A DNA stretch of 64,000 nt from Scandinavium sp051650185 (GCF_051650185.1 NZ_JBOFIN010000140.1:16094-80093), one strand, 5' to 3'. Counted from the stretch's first letter, positions 55,863 to 63,353 are shown. Notes: a model not told the origin generated them from the sequence alone. Made by a program: numbers and translations.

Positions 55863-55916
55863 CGACCGCAAAGGTTACGCGCCTGAGAGTTCCGGTGCGA
55901 CGCAGCAAGGCGGTTT

Positions 55917-56486
55917 ATGAGTAATCCGGCAGTTCCGCGCGAACAGTGGCCTGAGTATATGGCCCGCGCACAGGCAGGCGATCAGCAGGCGTACGCACGT
56001 CTGCTGCATACCCTGGTGCCGGTTATTCGGGCGCTGGCTCGCAGGCAAATGGACGACGAGGCGCTGATCGAGGATGTCATTCAGGATGTGCTGCTGACCC
56101 TGCATCGGGTGCGCCACACCTACGATCCGGGCTGCCCGTTTCTGCCGTGGTTGATGGCGATTGCTCAGGCCAGAAGCGTGGACGCGCTGCGGCGGCAAGG
56201 ACGCTTCGCACGGCGAGAAGTCACTGAAGATGAGCAGGTGCTGAATATGGCTGATTCCACGCAGATCAAGAACGCAGAACAGCGTGAATCACGGGAAGAA
56301 TTGTACGGTTTTCTCAGCCAGTTACCCTCGCGTCAGCGTCAGATAGTGGAAAGCATCCATCTTCAGGAGATGAGTCTCGCGGAGGCCGCGAAGGAGAGCA
56401 ACCTGAGTATTTCGGCGGTGAAGTCGTTGTTACATCGGGCGTTGAGTAATCTGCGCCGTTATGGAGCCAGTCATGGAAAATCATGA
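55917..56486 (+). CDS. ECF sigma factor (SigF/ECF16-like)
   Basis: The 189-aa sigma-70-family ECF protein has region 2 (about 20-90; ALIEDVIQDVLLTLHRV and FLPWLMAIAQARSVDALRR) and region 4 (about 125-180; LPSRQRQIVESIHLQEMSLAEAA with HTH to RALSNLRRYG). Pairing with a DUF1109/NrsF membrane protein immediately downstream places it with Caulobacter/Bradyrhizobium SigF-type factors. It is likely released under oxidative or metal stress. It probably reads the promoter at 53983-54008. Confidence 0.88.
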   Translation: MSNPAVPREQWPEYMARAQAGDQQAYARLLHTLVPVIRALARRQMDDEALIEDVIQDVLLTLHRVRHTYDPGCPFLPWLMAIAQARSVDALRRQGRFARREVTEDEQVLNMADSTQIKNAEQRESREELYGFLSQLPSRQRQIVESIHLQEMSLAEAAKESNLSISAVKSLLHRALSNLRRYGASHGKS

Positions 56487-57099
56487 GGCCTTAATTCAAA
56501 ACCTGAGCCGTTCAGCGCAGCCCGTAAAACGCCCGTTGCCTGTTGGCTTACGTGTCGTTAGCTGGGTGCTGATGGCGCTCAGCACAGGCGCTCTGGCGAG
56601 TCTATTGCTGGAGAGAAGCGCCACCGACTGGACACAGCCAGGCGCGGCATGGGCAATTGCGCAGCTGGTGCTCGTGTTCGCCACAGGGTTGCTCGCCATC
56701 GGCACAGCCTTCACCGGCAGCATCGCTGGCCGTCGCCCGTTATCCGCACGTTGGTTAGCCGCGCTTGCTGTGATCTGGCTGATCGCAGCAGCCATGAGCC
56801 TGAGCCAACACCCGCTATCCGCAGGAAGCCTGCACGACACCCGCTGCTACACCTTTATGGTCACCGTCAGCGCGCCGATGATTGCGCTGGTGCTGGGATT
56901 TTTACGCCACACCCGCACACTCACCCCGTTGCGCAGCCTGACCTTAGCCGGAACAGGCGTCGCCTGTATGGCGCTGACGCTGCTCGCATTCTGTCATCCG
57001 GTGCATCTGCATCCGGAAGACTTCCTGATGCATATCGCAGCGATTGTGACGATCGTGGCGGCGACTGTGACTTTGGGGTGGCGCTGGGTAAGGGTTTGA
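56473..57099 (+). CDS. NrsF-like (DUF1109) membrane anti-sigma factor
   Basis: The 208-aa protein has six membrane segments and a short cytoplasmic N-terminus, the DUF1109 layout. The ATG at 56473 is preferred because GGAG precedes it at good spacing; it overlaps the sigma gene by 14 bp, giving coupled synthesis. Two cysteines facing the periplasm or membrane (HDTRCYTF and TGVACMALTLLAFCHPVH) are candidate stress-sensing sites, as the conserved cysteines of NrsF are. It would hold the sigma factor inactive at the membrane. Confidence 0.85.
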   Translation: MENHEALIQNLSRSAQPVKRPLPVGLRVVSWVLMALSTGALASLLLERSATDWTQPGAAWAIAQLVLVFATGLLAIGTAFTGSIAGRRPLSARWLAALAVIWLIAAAMSLSQHPLSAGSLHDTRCYTFMVTVSAPMIALVLGFLRHTRTLTPLRSLTLAGTGVACMALTLLAFCHPVHLHPEDFLMHIAAIVTIVAATVTLGWRWVRV

Positions 57100-57138
57100 A
57101 AAATCAGATACAGAGCTGGATGGGATCAGACGATTTTT

Positions 57139-57162
57139 TGGAGCGGGCGAAGGGAATCGAAC
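57139..57162 (-). other. attL: 3'-end fragment of a glyU-type tRNA-Gly
   Basis: On the minus strand these 24 bp equal the 3' end of tRNA-Gly(CCC): GTTCGATTCCC T-arm, CGCCCGC acceptor strand and encoded CCA (TCCA). The rest of the tRNA is missing, so this is a crossover core duplicate rather than a gene. A run of six T lies just outside. The intact glyU should be at the right end of the element. Confidence 0.85.
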
Positions 57163-57233
57163 AGAGAAGCCCAGGAGCCGCGAAAGATCTCAACATTGGT
57201 AGTTGATAGCGGAGATTGTAGAGGATCATTCTC

Positions 57234-58442
57234 ATGTCTATCAAGGGTCAATCTTATCTTTATCCAACTGCGGAAGGGGTCTGGATGTTTCAGATCTTCA
57301 TTCCGGTGTACATGCGCCACATTTTCGGCGGGAAACGCCTGTACCGGAAATCTACGGGAACCAAAGACCTTAACGCCGCTAAACACTTCCGTAATCACAT
57401 GCTGATCGAGTGGAAGACACTCAAAGAACAGTATTCCCCGAACACGGAGGAACGGCGCATACAAAACGCCATAGCCGGATTGCATAAGCAAACCACGCTA
57501 CGCGCCCCACTCCAGACAGTGCCAACGTTAACCGCTATCCGCGATCAATACGCTGAAAAATACAGTGATAAGCGCTCATTCTCGACGCTGGCTAAATCTG
57601 CTCGCGCCGTGGAGGTGTTTCTTGCTTCGCTTGACCGTGCAGACATTCAGATCACGGAGATCAGGCGGTCACAAGTGGCGATGTTTATCAATCAGCAAGA
57701 CAAGAAAGCCCCTCAAACCGTGCAGAATTGGCTAACGTGCCTGGGGAGCCTGTACGAGTATGCGCGAAGAGGTTACGACGACATAGCACCAGATAACCCG
57801 TTTCACGGTCACAATCTCGAAGCGAGGGCGACGATTGAAAGTTATCAACCTTTTACCTCTGACCAGATGCAAAAGCTACTTGATGCAGCAGAGCCGGAGA
57901 TCAGGAACATCATAATCATGGGGCTGTTTTCAGGATGCCGCCTTGATGAACTGGCAAGCCTCAAGAAGTCGGAGATCCAGACGGTGGAAGGTGTGCGCTG
58001 TTTCTACATCAGCAAGAGTAAAACCAAAGCAGGGATCAGGCATGTGCCGATTCACCCTAAGCTATCTGCGATAGTCGATGAATACCTGAGCCACAGTTAC
58101 GGCGAGTACCTGTTCCCACAGGCTAACAAGATTAACCGTGCTGACGGTAAGAAAGGCCCGTTCTACTCCCAAGCGTTCACCAGGCTACGCCGTCGTGTAT
58201 TGCCTACCGCTACAGATCGTCAATGCTTCCACAGCCTGCGCGGGATGTTCATCACCTGCTTAGACCGCGCAGGGGTGCAGGAAACCAGGATCGGCAGTAT
58301 AACCGGGCACACCGAACAGAAAGCCAAAACGGAAGCTTTCCGCACCTATTCCCAGGGCGCAAGCATGGAAGAGTTAGCCGGGTATGTGAAGATGGTGGAT
58401 TATGAACAAATAGCGATCAACACAACCAGTGCAATCAACTAA
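57234..58442 (+). CDS. Tyrosine recombinase / integrase
   Basis: The 402-aa site-specific recombinase has an N-terminal arm-binding domain beginning SIKGQSYLYPTAEGVWMFQI (DUF6538-like), a SAM-like core-binding domain (about 95-185) and a C-terminal catalytic domain. The catalytic residues are all visible: Arg in FSGCRLDEL (near 237), Lys in KTKAGIRHVP, His-x-x-Arg in FHSLRGMF (near 332), His in GHTEQKAK and Tyr in RTYSQG (near 371). It lies 71 bp inside attL and is transcribed into the element. Confidence 0.93.
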   Translation: MSIKGQSYLYPTAEGVWMFQIFIPVYMRHIFGGKRLYRKSTGTKDLNAAKHFRNHMLIEWKTLKEQYSPNTEERRIQNAIAGLHKQTTLRAPLQTVPTLTAIRDQYAEKYSDKRSFSTLAKSARAVEVFLASLDRADIQITEIRRSQVAMFINQQDKKAPQTVQNWLTCLGSLYEYARRGYDDIAPDNPFHGHNLEARATIESYQPFTSDQMQKLLDAAEPEIRNIIIMGLFSGCRLDELASLKKSEIQTVEGVRCFYISKSKTKAGIRHVPIHPKLSAIVDEYLSHSYGEYLFPQANKINRADGKKGPFYSQAFTRLRRRVLPTATDRQCFHSLRGMFITCLDRAGVQETRIGSITGHTEQKAKTEAFRTYSQGASMEELAGYVKMVDYEQIAINTTSAIN

Positions 58443-58561
58443 AATAACGTGAGGAATGATTATTTTGCAGCATAAAAAACCGCACGTTTTGTTATCTGTG
58501 CATTTATCCAGTGAACTGGATTTTCATCGTTGCAAAGCGAAGCGGTGAGAATTATCTTTGG

Positions 58562-58575
58562 TACTACATGTAGTA
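58562..58575. promoter_or_regulatory. 14-bp palindrome between integrase and the small repeat gene
   Basis: TACTACATGTAGTA is a perfect inverted repeat, followed 20 bp on by the related CACCACATGTGACC. It sits about 60 bp before the next start codon, a likely place for a repressor or excisionase site. No candidate repressor gene is visible in the window. Confidence 0.45.
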
Positions 58576-58634
58576 TGTGTAACAAAACACAAGCACCACA
58601 TGTGACCATTTCCAACTAACAAAGGGCTGATAGC

Positions 58635-58877
58635 ATGGCAAAGAATCCTAAGCAAACATCAAGTAAAATCGCTTCTGTTGCTGGTCAAACCTTAAACGAT
58701 CCAAACGCCTCGAAACTACAAAAGCGCCTGGCAGCATCTGCGCTTGCTCAACGTGTCGCCTCCAGCCATACCAGCGAAACTATGGAAACGGTTGCAGCTA
58801 AGGCACTCGATAACCCACGCTCAAGCGAAAAGACCAAACAGCTTGCAGCAACGGTGTTAGCTCAATCAACAAAATAA
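58635..58877 (+). CDS. Small two-repeat helical protein of unknown function
   Basis: The 80-aa protein is lysine/alanine/serine rich, with AAAGGG as ribosome-binding site. It consists of two copies of a roughly 28-residue helical unit: SKIASVAGQTLNDPNASKLQ-type (about 10-39) and METVAAKALDNPRSSEKTKQ-type (about 50-78), both ending in AA-x-x-LAQ. I do not recognise a function. Similar short proteins occur near integrases in enterobacterial islands. No membrane or signal segment is seen. Confidence 0.7.
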   Translation: MAKNPKQTSSKIASVAGQTLNDPNASKLQKRLAASALAQRVASSHTSETMETVAAKALDNPRSSEKTKQLAATVLAQSTK

Positions 58878-58883
58878 GAAACA

Positions 58884-58907
58884 AAAAAGGGGCGCAATGC
58901 CCCTTGT
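58884..58907 (-). terminator. Terminator of the structural gene block
   Basis: An AAGGGGC-ATTGC-GCCCCTT hairpin on the minus strand is followed by TTTTGTTTCTT. It lies just after the stop of the tape-measure-like gene and also ends the convergent small gene. Confidence 0.82.
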
Positions 58908-58911
58908 ATCA

Positions 58912-60783
58912 TCACCCGCCTGTGCTGCTTTGACCGCTGCTAATCGCTAACGTTAACGACTGTTCGAAACTTGCTGCTGACACTTTAGCGTTGAAGTCGA
59001 TGTAATCAGACAAGCGATTAACATCACTTTGCAGGGTAAGCCCCACTTCTGGATTCACTTGCAGATTAAACGTAGGATTCAGCGTGTACGCTGGCGCATT
59101 GCTGCTGCTTAATGACATAGCACTATCACGCAGAGAATCACCAGACAGCGAATACTGATTCGCCGCTGTTCCTGCTTGCTGATCACCTAACCCCAACCAT
59201 GAAGCTACAGCAGGGCCAAACGTCCTTGTGTCCACGCCTGTTTTTTGTTGTACCCAATCAGCCGCAGCATTCGCAGAGCCACCCACAGCACCATCGTAGA
59301 GGGCCTGGCTCGCTGGCTTGTTAGCATCACTAAACCAAGCCGGGAAACGTGATCGCAACCCTGCATTGATATCACTCACAACGGCAGAGATTTCGCCCAC
59401 AAATCCGGTGATTTCTTTCGAGAGATTGCCTAAGCCCTCTCCCAGGCTTCCAGCCGCTTCGGTGATAACTTGCGTATTTTTAACGAGGTCGTCGCCACCA
59501 TCGGCGAAGCCTTTCATAAAGCCAGTGAACAAACTGTTATCAACGCCGTTCATCAAGGAAGACATAGCCACGGACAGATCGCCGTAAGCGTAAGTTTGCT
59601 TAATCTGCTCGTCGTTCAGCGTCTGACCGCTATCAACAAGGCTTTTCAGCGTCTTGTTATACTCTGCACCGTTATTCAGGAAAGCATCGGTGTAGTGTGC
59701 CAGGTCATCCCCGTAATCCTCGATCAGATGCCCGATGGATGCCTGAGACATGCCACGGCGCTGACCTTCGTTTACTGTCGCCTGGATAAAATCAGCAGGA
59801 CTATCCTGGAACTTTGCTATGTCTTGTTTAGTCCATCCGAACAGGTTCATAACGTTGTCTACAGCACCGTTGCCGCCCTTCCATTTTCCAGACTTTTGAT
59901 CGAAAGTGGAGTTTGACATCGACTCGCCCAAACGCTCGCGCACGTCTTTGAAGTTGTCAGTGATTTTGTCTACGGATGCGCTGTCTATGCCGTGCTGCTG
60001 TCCGTATGCAACCAATGTCTTCACCACGTTAGGATTAGTCTTAACAAGAGCCGATTTTCTCACCAGATCAAGATTCTCGTTCCCTTTGTCACGTATACGG
60101 GACAAGATGCCAGCGCCGCCAGCTAAAGCCGCCGTAGCGCCAATAAAGCCAGCACCACCGCCGATAATGCCGCTGATACCTTTTTCTTTAATACCCTTTG
60201 CCGCCCCTGCGTAATCCGTGCGTTTGGCGTGTTTAAGCGCTGCCGCTTGTGCCTGAGTGGATGCCGTCACTTTAGCTTGTAACGCAGCCTCACGGCGCAT
60301 AAGCGCTATGCGTTCGCGTAGTTCATAGTTCATCTTCTGACTGCTGATCTGACCATTACGGAAAAGCTCTGTCTGCTCGTGAGCAAACTTTGCAAACTGG
60401 TGTTGTGTGGCGGCAGAAACGCCATATTTTCCGGCTATGCCTTTCATCTGGAGATTAGCACTACGAAACTTAAGATCAGCTGTCTCATTACGTTTGGCTA
60501 TCTTAGTCGCTTCCCTGGCTTGCGCTTTCGCCGCCTTATCTGCAATACGTTGCTGTTTTAGTTCGTTAGTAGTTTTGGCTGCGGTGTTGAATTTAGCGTT
60601 GTCAGCCATTGCTGACGCTTTACGCTGTCTTTCTTTCATCGCTTTGAATCTGATCTTCGGTTCGGCCAGAGATTGGAAATACTTCTGTAAATCCTTCCCC
60701 GTTTGCCTGGCCTCTCTAAGACTATTCTTATCCACCGTAAACGAAATTACGTTGCTGATTTTACTGGCCTGGATCTCAAGCAT
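58912..60783 (-). CDS. Tape-measure-like phage structural protein
   Basis: Starting at ATG 60783 (GGCGGTGG upstream, overlapping the previous gene by 8 bp) the product is 623 aa; the frame is open seven codons further. The N-terminal third (about 30-200) is highly charged alpha-helix/coiled coil rich in K, A and R. A glycine/alanine hydrophobic stretch (GIIGGGAGFIGATAALAGGAGIL, about 210-235) follows, then a long mostly helical part. This layout is typical of tail tape-measure proteins. No lysozyme or peptidase motif is seen. The call is by architecture only. Confidence 0.6.
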   Translation of the reverse strand: MLEIQASKISNVISFTVDKNSLREARQTGKDLQKYFQSLAEPKIRFKAMKERQRKASAMADNAKFNTAAKTTNELKQQRIADKAAKAQAREATKIAKRNETADLKFRSANLQMKGIAGKYGVSAATQHQFAKFAHEQTELFRNGQISSQKMNYELRERIALMRREAALQAKVTASTQAQAAALKHAKRTDYAGAAKGIKEKGISGIIGGGAGFIGATAALAGGAGILSRIRDKGNENLDLVRKSALVKTNPNVVKTLVAYGQQHGIDSASVDKITDNFKDVRERLGESMSNSTFDQKSGKWKGGNGAVDNVMNLFGWTKQDIAKFQDSPADFIQATVNEGQRRGMSQASIGHLIEDYGDDLAHYTDAFLNNGAEYNKTLKSLVDSGQTLNDEQIKQTYAYGDLSVAMSSLMNGVDNSLFTGFMKGFADGGDDLVKNTQVITEAAGSLGEGLGNLSKEITGFVGEISAVVSDINAGLRSRFPAWFSDANKPASQALYDGAVGGSANAAADWVQQKTGVDTRTFGPAVASWLGLGDQQAGTAANQYSLSGDSLRDSAMSLSSSNAPAYTLNPTFNLQVNPEVGLTLQSDVNRLSDYIDFNAKVSAASFEQSLTLAISSGQSSTGG

Positions 60784-60973
60784 CACCACCGCCTTGTTTC
60801 TCAATAAAGAAATCTATAGCCTTTGATGGGGATTCGCCGTATTGGTGCATACGCTGACGGACTCCGTTATAACTCACGCCATATATTTTGCAGATCTGAG
60901 CTAATGTTAATAACTCAGTTGCATCATTTATTTTCACTGTGCCAGATTTGGCACTCTTTAGGATTAGTTCCAT
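60776..60973 (-). CDS. Small HTH-like protein before the tape-measure-like gene
   Basis: The 65-aa protein has a predicted helix-turn-helix LLTLAQICKIYGVSYNGVRQ (about 22-41) followed by SPSKAIDFF, resembling the short HTH units found in phage structural operons and homing-type proteins. It has an AGAGG ribosome-binding site followed by AAATAATA before the ATG. It overlaps the next gene by 8 bp. A terminator separates it from the capsid-like gene, so it may be reached by read-through or have its own promoter. Confidence 0.6.
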   Translation of the reverse strand: MELILKSAKSGTVKINDATELLTLAQICKIYGVSYNGVRQRMHQYGESPSKAIDFFIEKQGGGDA

Positions 60974-60993
60974 TATTATTTACCTCTGCAAAT

Positions 60994-61028
60994 GAAAAAG
61001 GGGAAAGCGTATTTCTACGCCCTCCCCC
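60994..61028 (-). terminator. Rho-independent terminator after the capsid-like gene
   Basis: On the minus strand GGGGAGGGCGTA-GAAA-TACGCTTTCCCC forms a long stem, followed by TTTTTC. It comes right after the 345-aa capsid-like gene and should sharply lower expression of the two genes beyond it. Confidence 0.85.
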
Positions 61029-61054
61029 TCTCGTGGTTTTCTCTTTAATCGGGA

Positions 61055-62092
61055 TTACTCAGACAGAGATCCGAATACAATAGCCGTAGGGATATTGTTG
61101 ATTGCTAAAAAACTGGATTCCGTCGCAATAGACGGGAACTGCCATTTAGCATCTGCAATCACGTATTGATGATGCAAGGCCGCTTCTTTACCTAACGTCA
61201 GGTGACGCACTCCGATCCCTGTGTGAAGAACAAGCGCGTTAGCACTGTCAGACATACGAGGAACGACGGCGAACCCGTCCACACCGATCTTGTCAGTGAT
61301 GAGGCTATAACCAGATACGTCCAGCACCGTGACACCGTTCAGAGTCCAAACTTCATAAGCCGGATTTGCTGACGCTGTGCGCGTAGCGAAGTTTTCACCA
61401 CTTTGAAGTGGCAGTGTGTACACCATGAAATCTTTCACCGATGGGTGATAACGAAGTGCTTTAGCAGCCTTACCAGCAGCCAGGATCACCGTCCCTTGTT
61501 TCTGCTGTGCCAGTCCATCACCAAGCGCCACATTCTGAATACGTGTGATTTCGCTTAGTTGCTCGAAGATGTTCGCCGTGTCGCTCACGTCAAGGGTGTA
61601 TTCTGTGCGACTACCGCCAGCGAGGAAGTCAAGATCGCCCTGTCCGGCAAACTCGCTATCAACACGCAGACCAAGCAGAGCGTTAACCAAATCCACTTCC
61701 ACGGCGTTATTAGCCATACTGTATTGTGAGTCTGAGAAATCGTTGAGAGCAATGCTCACCTGATCGGCTGTGTCACTAATGCCTCTTGAGGCGTATTGCT
61801 GAAGATCAAGCGATGTAACGCTGTTCAGAGTCCCGAAATATTTCATCTGGTAAAGAGCATTAGTAAACTCTGGACGCCGTGCGCTGTTCCAATCTGATTG
61901 AGCGTATGGGCTGTTCTCTTTTGCCACCAAATTTTTTACATCGGTTATATTTTCCAGCGCAATTGTATTAACTGCGTGGTGTTCCTCTCGGAATAATCCG
62001 AGGTTTGTAACGATTGTATTAAGTTGGGTACTGAATACGAACGGGCTTGAAAACGAGTCAAAAATAGCGCCGCTAAATAAATCTTTTGCCAT
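61055..62092 (-). CDS. Putative phage major capsid protein
   Basis: The 345-aa soluble protein begins AKDLFSGAIFDSFSSPFVFS and ends FPSIATESSFLAINNIPTAI. The overall pattern and length fit lambda gpE-like HK97-fold capsid proteins: an N-terminal strand segment with repeated aromatic residues, a central domain with a ligand-like VILAAGKAAKALRYHPSVKD stretch, and a C-terminal beta-rich closing segment. It is preceded by AAGGATAATAACAATA and directly follows a small decoration-like gene, as in lambda (gpD-gpE). No scaffold or protease is next to it. Confidence 0.6.
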   Translation of the reverse strand: MAKDLFSGAIFDSFSSPFVFSTQLNTIVTNLGLFREEHHAVNTIALENITDVKNLVAKENSPYAQSDWNSARRPEFTNALYQMKYFGTLNSVTSLDLQQYASRGISDTADQVSIALNDFSDSQYSMANNAVEVDLVNALLGLRVDSEFAGQGDLDFLAGGSRTEYTLDVSDTANIFEQLSEITRIQNVALGDGLAQQKQGTVILAAGKAAKALRYHPSVKDFMVYTLPLQSGENFATRTASANPAYEVWTLNGVTVLDVSGYSLITDKIGVDGFAVVPRMSDSANALVLHTGIGVRHLTLGKEAALHHQYVIADAKWQFPSIATESSFLAINNIPTAIVFGSLSE

Positions 62093-62115
62093 TATTGTTA
62101 TTATCCTTGAGGTTA

Positions 62116-62493
62116 TTACGTAGTGCGAAGCGCTACAGTGTCGAAATCAGAGAAAGTGAATCCAAGCGTTGCAAGCTGTGCCTGAGCTAATGATTCGTCC
62201 AGAGAGCCAAACTCGATCCCCGCAAGGGATAGAATGACGTGTACAGGGGAAGCCACAATAAAGGCTTTGCTTCCCGCGCTGGCTGGCTCCACCACCACAT
62301 AAGCGATATCACCGGGAGCGGCAGCTTTCGCGCCTGTACCGTCCACGAGGTCGCCAACAATGAGAGAATCAGGAATACTGGATTCCACACGGATCAGCTT
62401 GTCCTGGAGAATGGGATCGCTTGTATAAGCAATTACCTTGTATCTGGCGTGGGAGTTATCCCCGTTTAATGTTTGAAATGTTCCAAACTGCAT
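62116..62493 (-). CDS. Putative head decoration-like protein
   Basis: The 125-aa small beta-rich protein contains GDLVDGTGAKAAAPGDIAYV and VVVEPASAGSKAFIV, a pattern seen in phage head-decoration proteins, and sits directly upstream of the capsid-like gene (23-bp gap). The similarity is weak and the assignment rests mainly on size and position. AAGGAAAATAATA precedes the ATG. Confidence 0.45.
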   Translation of the reverse strand: MQFGTFQTLNGDNSHARYKVIAYTSDPILQDKLIRVESSIPDSLIVGDLVDGTGAKAAAPGDIAYVVVEPASAGSKAFIVASPVHVILSLAGIEFGSLDESLAQAQLATLGFTFSDFDTVALRTT

Positions 62494-62495
62494 TA

Positions 62496-62711
62496 TTATT
62501 TTCCTTGAGCTAATGTTTTTAATCGTGCCTGTAGTCCTTCAAGAGGATTAACAGGGGTATTTAAGGTTTTGGTTATTGTCTGCTGTGAAGATTTCAACTC
62601 TTCAACTGAGCATCCGGCACATTTGGCAATCACTGAAAGCTGTTCATCCGTATAAGATGTTATTTCATCAGCCAGCTTGCTAATATGCGTCGTGGAGTTC
62701 ATCAGGAACAT
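62496..62711 (-). CDS. Small protein of unknown function, first gene after the structured leader
   Basis: The 71-aa mainly helical protein has two cysteines in AKCAGCSVEEL and a C-terminal LQARLKTLAQ helix. GGAGGGA stands four bases before the ATG at 62711, a very strong ribosome-binding site. It lies 2 bp upstream of the decoration-like gene and directly after the long leader. I do not recognise a family. Confidence 0.55.
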   Translation of the reverse strand: MFLMNSTTHISKLADEITSYTDEQLSVIAKCAGCSVEELKSSQQTITKTLNTPVNPLEGLQARLKTLAQGK

Positions 62712-63301
62712 ATCGTCCCTCCTAACTTATTTTGTTATGAACGGAATAAAAATAAAGCCAACGTTTTACGGTCGGCTCTATTGGTGCGGGGAGTCTTAGG
62801 ATAAACCCCGCTGATCACTATCACGTGAAGCCCTTCACGCTGGCAGATGTGATCAATGGAATCTCATTAAATGCTACTATGGGAAGTAATATTAATAAGA
62901 GAGTGCATACTTTCGTATGCTGACAGCTATCACACCAAAGAAACATTTCATCGAAGCAAGATTAATGTTTTTCCAGAACTGACATTTGTCTAACAGCTTA
63001 TAATCCTAACGGGGTTATAAGAAGTGAAGAGCGGGATTGCTCTTCTCTAAAATAATGTATTCTCAATGAAAGAAAGAGAGCGCCGGATATATCCCCGGAT
63101 CATCCCGGAACGGGGCAGCGCTCTCCCCTTGTTAGACCGATATCAAGGAAAATGAAACGACACATAACAAAACCGTAAGAGAGAAGTAACGATTTTAGAG
63201 AAGAGGGCTATTTAATAGCCATCCCTCGCCTGGAGCTACCAGGCAAATCTATAGGGAGGAACCTGTAGAAGAAGCGGATAAGTGATTTTTTTCTCACCCA
63301 T
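62712..63301 (-). ncRNA. Candidate structured leader / noncoding RNA
   Basis: Between the predicted start point (about 63301) and the next gene there is no credible long gene over about 590 nt. At least eight inverted repeats occur: 63228-63244, 63206-63220, 63076-63125 (8-bp GAGAGCGC/GCGCTCTC outer stem with inner stems), 63026-63045, 62997-63021, 62905-62920, 62824-62839 and 62786-62811. The 63076-63125 stem is followed on the minus strand by TTTCTTTC, a possible early end giving an RNA of about 230 nt. Whether it is a leader, a separate RNA or a packaging/replication site cannot be decided from sequence. Confidence 0.5.
63236..63301 (-). CDS. Possible 21-codon leader peptide at the predicted transcript start
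   Basis: An ATG lies 7 nt after the -10 element, so it would be at or next to the first transcribed base (leaderless). The frame reads MGEKKITYPLL and ends FAW at a TAG that falls in the loop of the 63228-63244 hairpin. A stop inside a hairpin recalls attenuation leaders. No ribosome-binding site is present, and chance is a real alternative. Confidence 0.25.
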   Translation of the reverse strand: MGEKKITYPLLLQVPPYRFAW

Positions 63302-63307
63302 ATCTTA

Positions 63308-63353
63308 AGTATAACCGATTTCGTTATGAATGTCAAGAATAATTATCATTCTC
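63308..63353 (-). promoter_or_regulatory. Consensus sigma-70 promoter overlapped by a Fur-box-like site
   Basis: On the minus strand TTGACA (63336-63331), 17 bp, TATACT (63313-63308) is almost an ideal sigma-70 promoter. GAGAATGATAATTATTCTT (63353-63335) matches the 19-bp Fur consensus GATAATGATAATCATTATC at 15 positions and overlaps the first two bases of the -35. Iron-dependent repression of the downstream leader and structural genes is therefore possible. Confidence 0.7.

Noticed and set aside
57139..57210. Complete tRNA-Gly gene
   Set aside because: Only the 3' 24 bases match; the anticodon and D arms are missing, so it is an attachment-site fragment.
59318..60826. Plus-strand frames within the tape-measure-like gene
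   Set aside because: They are short antisense frames of a long intact minus-strand gene without ribosome-binding sites.
62712..63301. Retron, CRISPR or diversity-generating-element RNA
   Set aside because: No reverse transcriptase, cas genes or regular repeats are present in the window. The stems differ from one another in sequence and spacing.
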